A stretch of 6,023 nucleotides of DNA, from NCBI GenBank assembly GCA_035403225.1, contig DAONET010000062.1:1-6023 (forward strand), read 5' to 3'. Positions within the stretch are counted from its first letter, which is position 1. Every line of letters starts with the position of its first letter. A model generated the notes under the pieces. It ran no database searches, was not told where the DNA came from, and was given only the letters and a program-made list of their open reading frames with translations. Of the stretch, positions 1 to 6,023 are shown one piece after another. This DNA is from DAIRDK01 sp035403225. GTDB taxonomy: Bacteria > Bacteroidota > Bacteroidia > Bacteroidales > FEN-979. Both the position numbers and the translations under genes were made by a program.

Positions 1-665
1 GCATTCTCTTCCGCCACAGCCAAGGCATAGGCAAAAGTGAATGAACGCCGGCTCAGCGTTCCCCTGAAACTTTTTGCTTTAATGGCATATGCAGCCGCTT
101 TCCGCGGAAGCTTCAACCTCCCGGGCAATACTCCTTCCTCCTCCAGACCACGCTCTACCGAGGCTTCCATCACTTTCCAAACTTCTTCCAGGTGTTCCCA
201 AATAGCCGGACCTTCATGCATCTCTACGAACTCCCATAAGGTCCGTCCGTTATTTTCACACCATTCGATGATCTCTGATAAATGATTCTTTGGATAGATC
301 TTCTTCGAGGGATCTCTCTTCCCGTCATCACTGATATCGCCTCCCCCTATGCTGTATGTCGTCCATGTATCCCGGACATTGTCGCCCTTGTCCAGCGCCT
401 CAAACTTCATCCCGTTGGGATGAACAGGCAGAAAAATTTCCGGTTCCCAGAGAATCTCCACCGGAACAGGAGCCAACCCTTCCGTGATCGCTTTATCAGT
501 CATGTGACCCTTGCCTGTGGCGGCCAGGCTGCCATACAACGTCACCCTGATCTTCGGTATCCCCGGATTCCTTGACATGAACATCTCGGCGGCCTTCCGC
601 GGCCCCATGGTATGACTGCTCGAAGGTCCGTAACCTATTTTGAAAATTTCTTTGATTGATTCCAT
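1..665 (-). CDS. sdaA: L-serine dehydratase (L-serine ammonia-lyase), iron-sulfur dependent, single-chain type; 3' part missing at the left edge
   Basis: Deaminates L-serine to pyruvate and ammonia in the cytoplasm using a [4Fe-4S] cluster rather than PLP (family knowledge). I translated 221 codons on the minus strand from ATG 663-665, open to the edge. Seen: the signature GPSSSHTMGP at residues 13-22, YGSLAATGKGHMTD at 44-57, HPNGM at 82-86, YSIGGG at 104-109, then EGVLPGRLKLPRKA and a final FAYALAVAEEN. These line up in order with E. coli SdaA as I remember it, where the last segment is FALAVNEENAAGG. The beta domain runs without a break into the start of the alpha domain, which marks the fused single-chain form. 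The alpha-domain cysteines that bind the cluster lie beyond the edge, so intactness cannot be judged. Upstream are AGGAGG (685-690) and AAGGAG (677-682), the latter 11 nt from the ATG, and a Bacteroidetes-type promoter box. The function call is very secure. Confidence 0.96.
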   Translation of the reverse strand, partial: MESIKEIFKIGYGPSSSHTMGPRKAAEMFMSRNPGIPKIRVTLYGSLAATGKGHMTDKAITEGLAPVPVEILWEPEIFLPVHPNGMKFEALDKGDNVRDTWTTYSIGGGDISDDGKRDPSKKIYPKNHLSEIIEWCENNGRTLWEFVEMHEGPAIWEHLEEVWKVMEASVERGLEEEGVLPGRLKLPRKAAAYAIKAKSFRGTLSRRSFTFAYALAVAEEN

Positions 666-702
666 AACCGGTTGATCTCCTTTCCCTCCTGCAAAATCAA
701 AT

Positions 703-727
703 AAAAAATCTTGCTTCTTTTTGAAGC
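703..727 (-). terminator. Weak terminator-like hairpin between the small membrane gene and sdaA
   Basis: On the minus strand GCTTC-AAAAA-GAAGC (713-727) forms a 5-bp stem with a 5-nt loop, followed after four bases by six Ts (703-708). It could end transcription coming from the transporter and small membrane protein genes. The stem is short and starts almost exactly where the candidate sdaA promoter would begin its transcript, so it may mean nothing. Confidence 0.25.
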
Positions 728-730
728 GGA

Positions 731-761
731 CAAAGGTAAATCATTCCTCGCTATCTGTAAC
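731..761 (-). promoter_or_regulatory. Candidate Bacteroidetes-type promoter of sdaA
   Basis: Read on the minus strand, 731-738 is TACCTTTG, a perfect match to the Bacteroidetes -7 consensus TAnnTTTG. The matching -33 element (TTTG-like) would lie about 19-21 nt upstream; only a weak GTTAC (757-761) is there, 18 nt away. Transcription would start near 724-726, giving a leader of about 60 nt before the sdaA ATG. The box lies in the 102-bp gap between sdaA and the upstream membrane gene, which is where a separate promoter is expected. An eight-base pattern with two free positions can occur by chance, so this is moderate evidence. Confidence 0.5.
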
Positions 762-767
762 GTTAAC

Positions 768-1169
768 TCAGCCGGGTGTAATATCTGCCTTATTCTTTTT
801 CTTCAGAAAATGAGACAGGATGAATAAAAAACCGGTCACGATAAAAGGCAGATTAATGAGTGATACCACTCCAAGGGTCGTCCAAATGGATCCGTTCATG
901 CCAAAGTTGACCATAAAGATCCAGGGAAAGGTTCCTAACCCGATCACGGCGAAGATAATCCCGCCGGCCAGTTCAAAATACCATGCCAGGATCAGGATAC
1001 CGGTCAACACCAACGATGGGATCAGATGAATCAGAAATCCGGCGATCTGTTGCCAGAAAGTGAGCTGCGGGCAAAAAGCGTCAAACGCAAACATGCTGAT
1101 GAGCAGAATGCCCAGGATGCCCAGCACGCGGGGCGTCCAGTGAACGATATAACGTACGTTGTTTTCCAT
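768..1169 (-). CDS. Small integral membrane protein with four predicted helices, function unknown
   Basis: 133 aa, starting at ATG 1167-1169 and ending at 768. I recognise no functional domain. Hydrophobic stretches at about residues 16-33, 43-65, 68-88 and 97-120 predict four inner-membrane helices. The N-terminus carries HWTPRVLGIL just before helix 1, and helix 1 ends in FAFDAF; I recall this pattern from small uncharacterised membrane proteins in Bacteroidota, but I cannot attach a role. The C-terminal tail KKKNK is strongly basic and probably cytoplasmic by the positive-inside rule. The leader has no Shine-Dalgarno sequence but is A-rich (AAAAAAGAAACT before the ATG), as is common in Bacteroidota. 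It begins 43 bp after the stop of the MFS transporter on the same strand, and I see no promoter box between them, so cotranscription is plausible. Polarity and helix count argue for a real gene over the plus-strand frames that overlap it. Confidence 0.82.
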   Translation of the reverse strand: MENNVRYIVHWTPRVLGILGILLISMFAFDAFCPQLTFWQQIAGFLIHLIPSLVLTGILILAWYFELAGGIIFAVIGLGTFPWIFMVNFGMNGSIWTTLGVVSLINLPFIVTGFLFILSHFLKKKNKADITPG

Positions 1170-1212
1170 AGTTTCTTTTTTAATCAGGGCGGACGTTTTC
1201 CGTTGTTTTTCC

Positions 1213-2418
1213 CTAAGGTACGGACAAAGATCCGTTTTTATCTTTCTCTCTTTCAGAAAATATAATGCTTGATAAAGGGAAAAGGAGTAGCGTCAACAGA
1301 CCAAGGATGGCAAAGGTCCACCTGTACCCGGCTATGTCGCTGAGATAACCACTTACGACCATCCCGATGCTGGAACCGATGTTTGCCATGGCCATCAGGA
1401 TGGAAAACATCGAAGCGGCGATCCGGATGTCGCATACCGTCATGGAAGTGGCAAAATACACGGTTTCGTAATATCCGTATGCCACTCCGAAGAGGAATAA
1501 CAAAGGCCAGGCCATTGCCTGACCATGGATTAACGACAGCATGACCACGGCGACGAAGGTGGCAAACATGGCTATTCTCATGGCTTTCCGGTCTCCCAGC
1601 CGGTCCGTGAACCGGCCTCCGGTCAGTCCTCCGATAATCACTCCGACACCCCACAACGCGGTGTACAATCCCGCCATCATGTACGATATGCCATAGGATT
1701 CCTCCAGAAACGGGTTGACCAGTTCGTTGGTGCCGTTCGTGATCATCGTGAATAGCGCCCCCAGTAACCCCAATGCAATAATGTTGCGGCGCTTCAGTAC
1801 CCTGAAGGCTTTCCATTTGAACGTGGCTTCAGACGCTTTGGCCGGTTCCTTTAACAACAAAACCATCGGCAACGGGATCAGACTCATGGAGGAAAGAACC
1901 ATGAACACCCACGTCCAGTGCCCCTGTGATGAGATGATACCCAACAAACCCGAGATGAATACCACCCCGAAAGCTCTTCCCGAAACCATGATCCCCTGCA
2001 CCTTCCCTTTGTCCTCTAACGGTGTGGTGTCGAGAGCCAGCCCGTCAGTACAGGTATCGTACAACGCCATGCCGAGCACAACGATAAAACCCGTGACCAC
2101 CATCAGCCCGAAATCATGCTGCGGATGAATGAACGGAAACATCAAAATACCAACCGTCTGCATCACCAACCCCAGCACGATATATGGTTTCCGGTGTCCC
2201 AGGCCGAACAGGTTCACCTTGTCACTAAGCATCCCGATAAAAACCTTCAGGATCATCGGAATCACTGCAATGGCAGAGAATAACCCGACCTGGCTCATCG
2301 TCAGATCAAAAGAGCGAAGATAAATGGCATTCAGAGAGGTAAAATAACTAAGGATGGCTCCTTCGGCAAAATAGAGCGAGCCGAACGCGGCATAACGTAA
2401 CGAGGAGGAGTTTTTCAT
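1213..2418 (-). CDS. Major facilitator superfamily (MFS) transporter, substrate unknown
   Basis: 401 aa, about the usual length for a 12-helix MFS carrier, from ATG 2416-2418 to TAG 1213-1215. Seen: a first loop 2-3 motif A-like segment around residues 62-77 (GMLSDK...GHRKPY), the acidic helix-4 segment DTCTDGLALD at 121-130, TPLEDKGKVQG at 132-142 at the start of the next loop, a basic central loop near 191-212 between the two six-helix halves, and the second-half motif A GGRFTDRLGDRK at 267-278. The helix-4 acidic pattern and the GHRKPY loop recall the AmpG/BT1-like and SLC45-like branches of MFS more than classic drug exporters, but that is an impression from memory and does not fix the substrate. 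The C-terminus is short and charged. There is no clear ribosome binding site. It is divergent from the membrane protein gene at 2613 and lies upstream of the four-helix protein, its possible operon partner. Confidence 0.92.
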   Translation of the reverse strand: MKNSSSLRYAAFGSLYFAEGAILSYFTSLNAIYLRSFDLTMSQVGLFSAIAVIPMILKVFIGMLSDKVNLFGLGHRKPYIVLGLVMQTVGILMFPFIHPQHDFGLMVVTGFIVVLGMALYDTCTDGLALDTTPLEDKGKVQGIMVSGRAFGVVFISGLLGIISSQGHWTWVFMVLSSMSLIPLPMVLLLKEPAKASEATFKWKAFRVLKRRNIIALGLLGALFTMITNGTNELVNPFLEESYGISYMMAGLYTALWGVGVIIGGLTGGRFTDRLGDRKAMRIAMFATFVAVVMLSLIHGQAMAWPLLFLFGVAYGYYETVYFATSMTVCDIRIAASMFSILMAMANIGSSIGMVVSGYLSDIAGYRWTFAILGLLTLLLFPLSSIIFSEREKDKNGSLSVP

Positions 2419-2498
2419 ACCTGGAGAAACCTGTTACTCATGGCTTGAAAACCCTGATAAGCACTTGTCTTATTAAGGCCCAAACATGGGTTCTGCGG

Positions 2499-2506
2499 CA
2501 AAAATA
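2499..2506 (-). promoter_or_regulatory. Possible -7 box for the MFS transporter gene
   Basis: The minus strand reads TATTTTTG, which fits TAnnTTTG, about 80 nt upstream of the transporter ATG in the divergent intergenic region. No good -33 element is found at the expected spacing, and the surroundings are A-rich, which raises the chance of an accidental match. Confidence 0.28.
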
Positions 2507-2580
2507 CCGGAAAAATAAATACGAAGTACGGGCCCTGCGGCAAGAAGAAGTTAATTCCTCCACTCATTTTCTCAAATCCT

Positions 2581-2588
2581 TACCTTTA
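2581..2588 (+). promoter_or_regulatory. Possible imperfect -7 box for the divergent membrane protein gene
   Basis: TACCTTTA matches seven of eight positions of the span TAnnTTTG (final G replaced by A) and would start a transcript about 18 nt before the proposed GTG start at 2613. No -33 element is evident. Beyond this and the minus-strand box at 2499, I see nothing else in the 194-bp divergent region 2419-2612. Confidence 0.2.
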
Positions 2589-2612
2589 CCACGTCAAATT
2601 TCATTGATCAAA

Positions 2613-3434
2613 GTGAAAACGTTATTCCGTTCCAAATGGGCTCCCGCTTTCCTGATCATCACCGTGCTGGTCACGTTGATGTCACTGCGGAAGCTGTCTG
2701 ACCCCGACCTGGGTTTTCACCTGAAGTACGGGAAATACATCTTCGAAAACCACTCCGTCCCCACTCACGATCTTTCCACTTATACCGTCACCAACAACCC
2801 TTATATCGACCTGCACTGGTTGTTCCAACTGAAAATCTATTCGATATACCACCTGACCGGATACACAGGGCTTAGCCTCTTCGTCACCTTGATGACGCTG
2901 CTCCTGATGTTTTTCCTTCTTATGCGTAACCGGCTGCGCGACATCCCCTTGCCGGCAACCTGTGTAGTGCTCCTGTCAGGGTTTCTGGTCCTCGAACCCC
3001 GGCTTGTCCTTCGGCCGGAACTTTTCACCTTCCTCTTTCTTACCATCCTGCTCTATCTCCTCGATTTGTATTATCACTCCCGGCGCAGCCTGCTGTTCCT
3101 TCTCCCAATCGTCATGCTGGTGTGGTGTAATTGCCATTCGTTGTTTGTCCTGGGATTTGCAGTCATCGTTGCCTACTTCGTCAGCATTCTGATCAGGGAT
3201 AAAAAGACAGACCGGAAGTTCCTGCTCTGGGCAGCGTTGTCGGTGATCATCTGCTTTGTCAATCCTTATTTTACCAAAGGGTTTTCTTTCCCCCTGGAGT
3301 TGTTTAGCCGGTTCGACAGCAGTAACATCTTCCATCAGCATATCCGGGAATTCCGTTCGCTGTATAGTCTCGACGGACTGGTATCGAAAGACATCCCTTT
3401 CCTCCTCTTTTTCTCCATCACGGTTCTCTGCACC
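2613..3434 (+). CDS. Polytopic membrane protein, GT-C glycosyltransferase-like N-terminal region; 3' end lost in the assembly gap
   Basis: 274 codons are visible before the Ns. I chose GTG 2613-2615 as start because it gives MKTLFRSKW directly before the first hydrophobic helix (about residues 10-25). The open frame reaches back to a TTG at 2445, but that stretch looks non-coding; TTG 2604 is an alternative, and the first in-frame ATG (2679) would cut off helix 1. After helix 1 comes an outside loop with DPDLGFHLKYGKYIFE (DPD at 30-32, H36), then YIDLHWLFQ and about six or more further helices. RPE sits at 134-136 and W-x-N-x-H at 171-175. An acidic DxD-type loop after helix 1 in a many-helix protein is the layout of GT-C enzymes, which use lipid-linked sugars; I infer likeness only. 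Bacterial proteins beginning with this DPDLxxHLxxG motif are, as far as I know, mostly uncharacterised. The TPR region after the gap may be its C-terminus. Confidence 0.8.
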
Positions 3435-3534
3435 NNNNNNNNNNNNNNNNNNNNNNNNNNNNNNNNNNNNNNNNNNNNNNNNNNNNNNNNNNNNNNNNNN
3501 NNNNNNNNNNNNNNNNNNNNNNNNNNNNNNNNNN
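3435..3534. other. Assembly gap of 100 Ns
   Basis: Exactly 100 consecutive Ns. A round 100 is the usual placeholder for a scaffold join of unknown size, so reading frame and distance cannot be carried across it. Translations running through the Ns have no meaning. Coding sequence touches the gap on both sides, both on the plus strand: frame 3 (positions divisible by three) to the left and frame 1 to the right. Confidence 0.97.
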
Positions 3535-4110
3535 GAGCCGTTTCTCCTGCACAGCCTGAAAACAAGCCGGGGACGTAACCAGGTCCTGCTGTATCCACTG
3601 GCTGACATTTACGCCGCCAGCGGTCGCCGGGGGCTGGCACAAGTATGCTATCAACAAATCCTTCTGATGGATCCCGGGAACCAGGAGGTTGCCATGGCGC
3701 TCCGGGAAAACGCGCAACAGGCGGCCCCTGTCACCGACACCATCGCACGTCGTCCCGGTCAGCAGGAAGCCATTGTTTACTTCAACAGCGGCAACAGCAA
3801 ATACCAGCAAGGCGACTTTGAAGGAGCGCTGAAGGATTACAGCAAAGCCATCGAACTAAACCCTGATTATTACAAAGCATACAACAACCGGGGCAACCTG
3901 TTATCATCCGTAAAAGAAGACTATAAGGCAGCCATCGCCGATTTCACCAAAGCCATAGAACTCAACCCCACCTTCGCCGAAGCGTGGCTCGGACGCGGCA
4001 CCTCCAAGTACCTGATGGCCGACAAATCCGGCGCCTGTCGCGACTGGCAACAAGCGCAATCCCTGGGGAGTCCGCAGGCAGGGAAACTATTAGAGACATA
4101 CTGTAAGTAA
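3535..4110 (+). CDS. TPR-repeat C-terminal region; 5' end lost in the assembly gap
   Basis: 191 residues followed by TAA (4108-4110), open into the Ns. It contains a degenerate helical-repeat unit at about residues 16-50 (LADIYAASGRRGLAQVCYQQ, ending in MDPGN), a linker rich in A, P, T and Q at 56-76, then three consecutive tetratricopeptide repeats at 77-110, 111-145 and 146-180. Two end in the consensus KAIELNP and carry the A-x-x-x-x-G-N pattern; the third is worn (AWLGRGTSKYLMADKSGAC). TPRs mediate protein-protein contacts and give no enzymatic role. No signal peptide or membrane segment is seen in this part. It may be the C-terminal tail of the membrane protein that enters the gap on the same strand, since large membrane proteins with C-terminal TPRs are common, or it may be a separate gene. 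It converges on the T9SS protein gene. Confidence 0.85.
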   Translation, partial: EPFLLHSLKTSRGRNQVLLYPLADIYAASGRRGLAQVCYQQILLMDPGNQEVAMALRENAQQAAPVTDTIARRPGQQEAIVYFNSGNSKYQQGDFEGALKDYSKAIELNPDYYKAYNNRGNLLSSVKEDYKAAIADFTKAIELNPTFAEAWLGRGTSKYLMADKSGACRDWQQAQSLGSPQAGKLLETYCK

Positions 4111-4170
4111 GAAGCCCGGTTCACAAAGCATCACCGGGAAAGGTTTCCGGCAGATGAAAGGGATCCGTCG

Positions 4171-4208
4171 AAAAAAAAAGCGAGGATGAGATCTTCTCTC
4201 ACCCTCGC
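4171..4208 (-). terminator. Intrinsic terminator of the T9SS secreted protein gene
   Basis: On the minus strand, a hairpin (4180-4208) with arms GCGAGG and TGAGA pairing to their complements forms 11 base pairs interrupted by one mismatch (4186 against 4202) around a 5-nt loop (4192-4196). It is followed immediately by nine Ts (4171-4179). It lies about 48 nt past the stop at 4256, the right place and direction. There is no T-run on the plus-strand side, so it acts one way only. The TPR gene has no comparable terminator; only a loose CCCGGT/ACCGGG hairpin (4115-4138) without a T-run follows it. Confidence 0.9.
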
Positions 4209-4255
4209 CCGGAATTATTCCACTGGTTATTTTAACCGATGTTGACTGGAAGGTA

Positions 4256-6023
4256 TTATTCCGTCACCATCAGTTTGAACGTCTTCGCGCTTCCGGTAGT
4301 CGTTTCGAAACGAACCAGGTAAACGCCCGGCTGCAGACGCTGGCCGGCATCCGTTGTCCCGTTCCAGCTGAAATGTTGCAATCCTTGTGCGATATCAGCC
4401 TGATAAACCGTAGCCACGGATCTTCCGTTGACATCCATGATCCGGATCGAAAGCGATGTTGCCTTGGCCACTTTCACATCGATATTCAAAGCGCCACGGA
4501 AAGGATTCGGCCCCATTTTGATCATGGAAAGATCGCCATGAAGTTCATTCATTCCAATGACGACATCAGCCTGAACAATGTTCGAAGGTTCCGACTCCTG
4601 TCCGGCGTTATCCACCGTGGTGACATAGAATTGGTACAATCCGTTGGAAGGAACGGTATAGAAGTACTGCACACCGACTGTTTGATCAAGCAGGGTGAAC
4701 GTTGCGCCGCCGTCGGTCGACCAGTAGATGTTGAAGTGATCAAAGTCGTTGATAGCCGGCTGATCCCAATACAGGATGATGTCTTCTGCAACGCCGTTGG
4801 CCAACTGCAGGTTATTCGGTGCAGGCGGGACCTCATCGGTTGCGCCGAAAGTGATCACGCCATAACCTTCCGCCGTGAAGATGTTCATATTATCACAGGG
4901 CCACCAGCCGGTATAATACGAAGGATCGTCAAGTACAAACACGAACATGCCGCTCTGGCTGTTTTCGTTGTAATTGATCATCCAGGCTGAATCCGGTCCC
5001 ATCGGAAGTACAAACTCATAAACCACATGTCCGGTAGCATCCGAGACTTCAATCTGCGGGTTCTGGAGTTCAATAGTGGTCCCTACGCCACCTGTGCTGT
5101 AAAGAGGGCGATATTTGATCAGGTTGCCGGAGTTATAATAAACGGCCCAGTAATTCCCTTCGGAAGTGTCGCCGGGAGCCGGATAGGAACCGTCGTTGTT
5201 GTCATCAATGTAAAGAGCCACCTCGTCATGATCGTTTAACTCCGTGTCGTTAGCATTATCTACCGCCACATAGAGAGCCGTTTTGTCGGCATTGACCTTA
5301 AAGTAACCCATCACACTGCCGATCGGACGTACAATGTTGTCGCGTCTTCCAAGGACGTTGGACATATCCACCTTGAAGGCATCCGACCATTCACCCGGAC
5401 TGATGACACCGTCGATAGTCGGCGTAGTCCCTGTATAAGCGCTGATCTCGTGGGTGACGAAACCGGTAGAGATCCACCCGGTCGCTTCATTGGAATAGGG
5501 CGTCTGAAGATCGCCGGGAAGTTGAGCAGTCACCACGTAGTAATAATGAATCAGGGGCAGAGCCGTCGTGTCGGAGAAAGATACTGCTGCTGCACCGACA
5601 GTTCCCAGCGGGGTGGCGGGATAATTGTCAAAAGAATATTGTTTCCGGTAGACGTTATATCCGGTGACACCGGCAGCCGGAGAAGCTTCCCAGGTGAGAT
5701 TGACCGAAAGTCCGGCTCCCTGGGTTGCGGTAAGGTTCGATGGAGGTGTTCCTGTTGGTAAGAGCATAACATCCTGCGAAAAAACCTGCCCATTGGTGAT
5801 CTGGACATCAGCGAATTCCTGAGTCACATACCCAACGGCAGAATAACGAACCGTATAAGTTCCTTCGGGAATATTGAGCAGGTTATAAGCTCCGGTTTCA
5901 TTGGAATAAGTGAAGTATGTATTGAGTGAGGGGATCTCGATCTTTGATCCGGTTAACTGGCCCGAACCTGATCTCAGGACGTTACCGCTTAAGGTTCCTC
6001 CGCCCAGATCGGAATTGACATTA
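4256..6023 (-). CDS. Secreted multidomain protein with CBM9-like domain and T9SS C-terminal sorting domain; 5' end beyond the right edge
   Basis: 588 residues are visible, ending at TAA 4256-4258. The frame is open to the right edge, so the GTG at 5827 is internal: 65 in-frame codons before it belong to the same protein. Domains, in visible residue numbers: about 7-88, a carboxypeptidase-regulatory-like beta-sandwich (GTLSGNVL..., SNETGAYNLLNIPEGTYTV); 93-184, fibronectin type III (LTWEAS, GYNVYRK, YYYVVTA); 190-395, a CBM9/DOMON-like sandwich (TPTIDGVISPGEWSDA, LYVAVDN, then an acidic DDNNDG loop that may bind calcium, and YEFVLPMG); 398-487, a second FN3 (FNIYWSTDGG, YQFYVTTVDNAGQES); 502-588, a type A T9SS sorting domain (GPNPF, LSIRIMDVNGR, GVYLVRFET, final FKLMVTE). 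By family knowledge the last domain directs transport through the outer membrane and is then cleaved, with attachment to the surface or release. No catalytic domain is visible; one could lie N-terminal. A strong terminator follows. Confidence 0.93.
   Translation of the reverse strand, partial: NVNSDLGGGTLSGNVLRSGSGQLTGSKIEIPSLNTYFTYSNETGAYNLLNIPEGTYTVRYSAVGYVTQEFADVQITNGQVFSQDVMLLPTGTPPSNLTATQGAGLSVNLTWEASPAAGVTGYNVYRKQYSFDNYPATPLGTVGAAAVSFSDTTALPLIHYYYVVTAQLPGDLQTPYSNEATGWISTGFVTHEISAYTGTTPTIDGVISPGEWSDAFKVDMSNVLGRRDNIVRPIGSVMGYFKVNADKTALYVAVDNANDTELNDHDEVALYIDDNNDGSYPAPGDTSEGNYWAVYYNSGNLIKYRPLYSTGGVGTTIELQNPQIEVSDATGHVVYEFVLPMGPDSAWMINYNENSQSGMFVFVLDDPSYYTGWWPCDNMNIFTAEGYGVITFGATDEVPPAPNNLQLANGVAEDIILYWDQPAINDFDHFNIYWSTDGGATFTLLDQTVGVQYFYTVPSNGLYQFYVTTVDNAGQESEPSNIVQADVVIGMNELHGDLSMIKMGPNPFRGALNIDVKVAKATSLSIRIMDVNGRSVATVYQADIAQGLQHFSWNGTTDAGQRLQPGVYLVRFETTTGSAKTFKLMVTE

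Noticed and set aside
37..575. Two plus-strand open frames (82 and 97 aa)
   Set aside because: They lie fully antisense to the sdaA coding sequence, have no recognisable domains, and the minus-strand frame explains the whole stretch.
1220..1240. Plus-strand hairpin ACGGA/TCCGT followed by TTTTTA
   Set aside because: It would terminate transcription on the plus strand, where there is no gene to its left; on the minus strand it lacks a T-run and lies inside the MFS gene end.
820..1265. Plus-strand open frames of 69 and 79 aa
   Set aside because: Antisense to the four-helix membrane protein and the end of the MFS gene, with unlikely composition and no homology that I recognise.
1253..1816. 187-aa minus-strand open frame inside the MFS gene
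   Set aside because: An out-of-frame shadow on the same strand; it is rich in H, R and G with no membrane segments, while the overlapping frame gives a full MFS protein.
2976..3810. Open frames that run through the Ns on either strand (for example 2976-3608, 3256-4110, 3335-3640, 3418-3810)
   Set aside because: The gap is of unknown length, so frames cannot be joined across it; on the minus strand they are also antisense to clear coding sequence. Only the parts outside the gap were kept, as two partial genes.
3770..4070. Repeated nucleotide pattern in the TPR region as a DNA repeat element
   Set aside because: The similarity is the coding of successive TPR units (KAIELNP twice) and is not an independent repeat.
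4115..4138. CCCGGT/ACCGGG hairpin after the TPR gene as a terminator
   Set aside because: Six-bp stem with a 12-nt loop and no following T-run; not convincing as an intrinsic terminator.
4373..5761. Plus-strand open frames (205, 70 and 103 aa) over the T9SS protein gene
   Set aside because: Antisense to a long minus-strand frame with clear domains; no recognisable features of their own.

Overview
The window reads as a piece of a Bacteroidota (Bacteroidetes) chromosome, probably a contig from a draft or metagenome assembly. The strongest lineage marker is a secreted modular protein (minus strand, 4256 to the right edge) that ends in a typical type IX secretion (T9SS) C-terminal sorting domain; this export route is confined to the Bacteroidota and close relatives. 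Supporting signs are a promoter element of the Bacteroidetes TAnnTTTG type upstream of the serine dehydratase gene and the scarcity of Shine-Dalgarno sequences. A run of exactly 100 Ns (3435-3534) is a scaffolding gap whose true length is unknown.

Layout from left to right. (1) 1-665, minus: the N-terminal half of an iron-sulfur L-serine dehydratase (sdaA), cut by the left edge. (2) 768-1169, minus: a small protein with four membrane segments and no recognised function. (3) 1213-2418, minus: a 12-helix major facilitator superfamily (MFS) transporter. These three genes point the same way; the transporter and the small membrane protein are 43 bp apart and could be cotranscribed, while sdaA appears to have its own promoter. 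(4) 2613-3434, plus, divergent from the transporter: the N-terminal part of a polytopic membrane protein with a DPD...H loop motif, similar in layout to GT-C glycosyltransferase-like proteins. It runs into the gap. (5) 3535-4110, plus: a C-terminal region with TPR repeats emerging from the gap. It could be the end of the same gene or a separate one; the sequence cannot decide. (6) 4256-6023, minus and convergent with the TPR gene: the secreted T9SS protein, with visible order carboxypeptidase-regulatory-like domain, FN3, CBM9-like beta-sandwich, FN3, sorting domain. A clear intrinsic terminator (4171-4208) follows it.

No RNA gene, CRISPR array, insertion sequence, phage gene or defence system is visible. 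The genes do not form an obvious single pathway: serine catabolism, transport, an envelope membrane protein and an exported surface or secreted protein. I see no convincing undescribed system. The parts most worth following up are the gap-interrupted membrane/TPR protein and the multidomain secreted protein, whose N-terminus lies outside the window.
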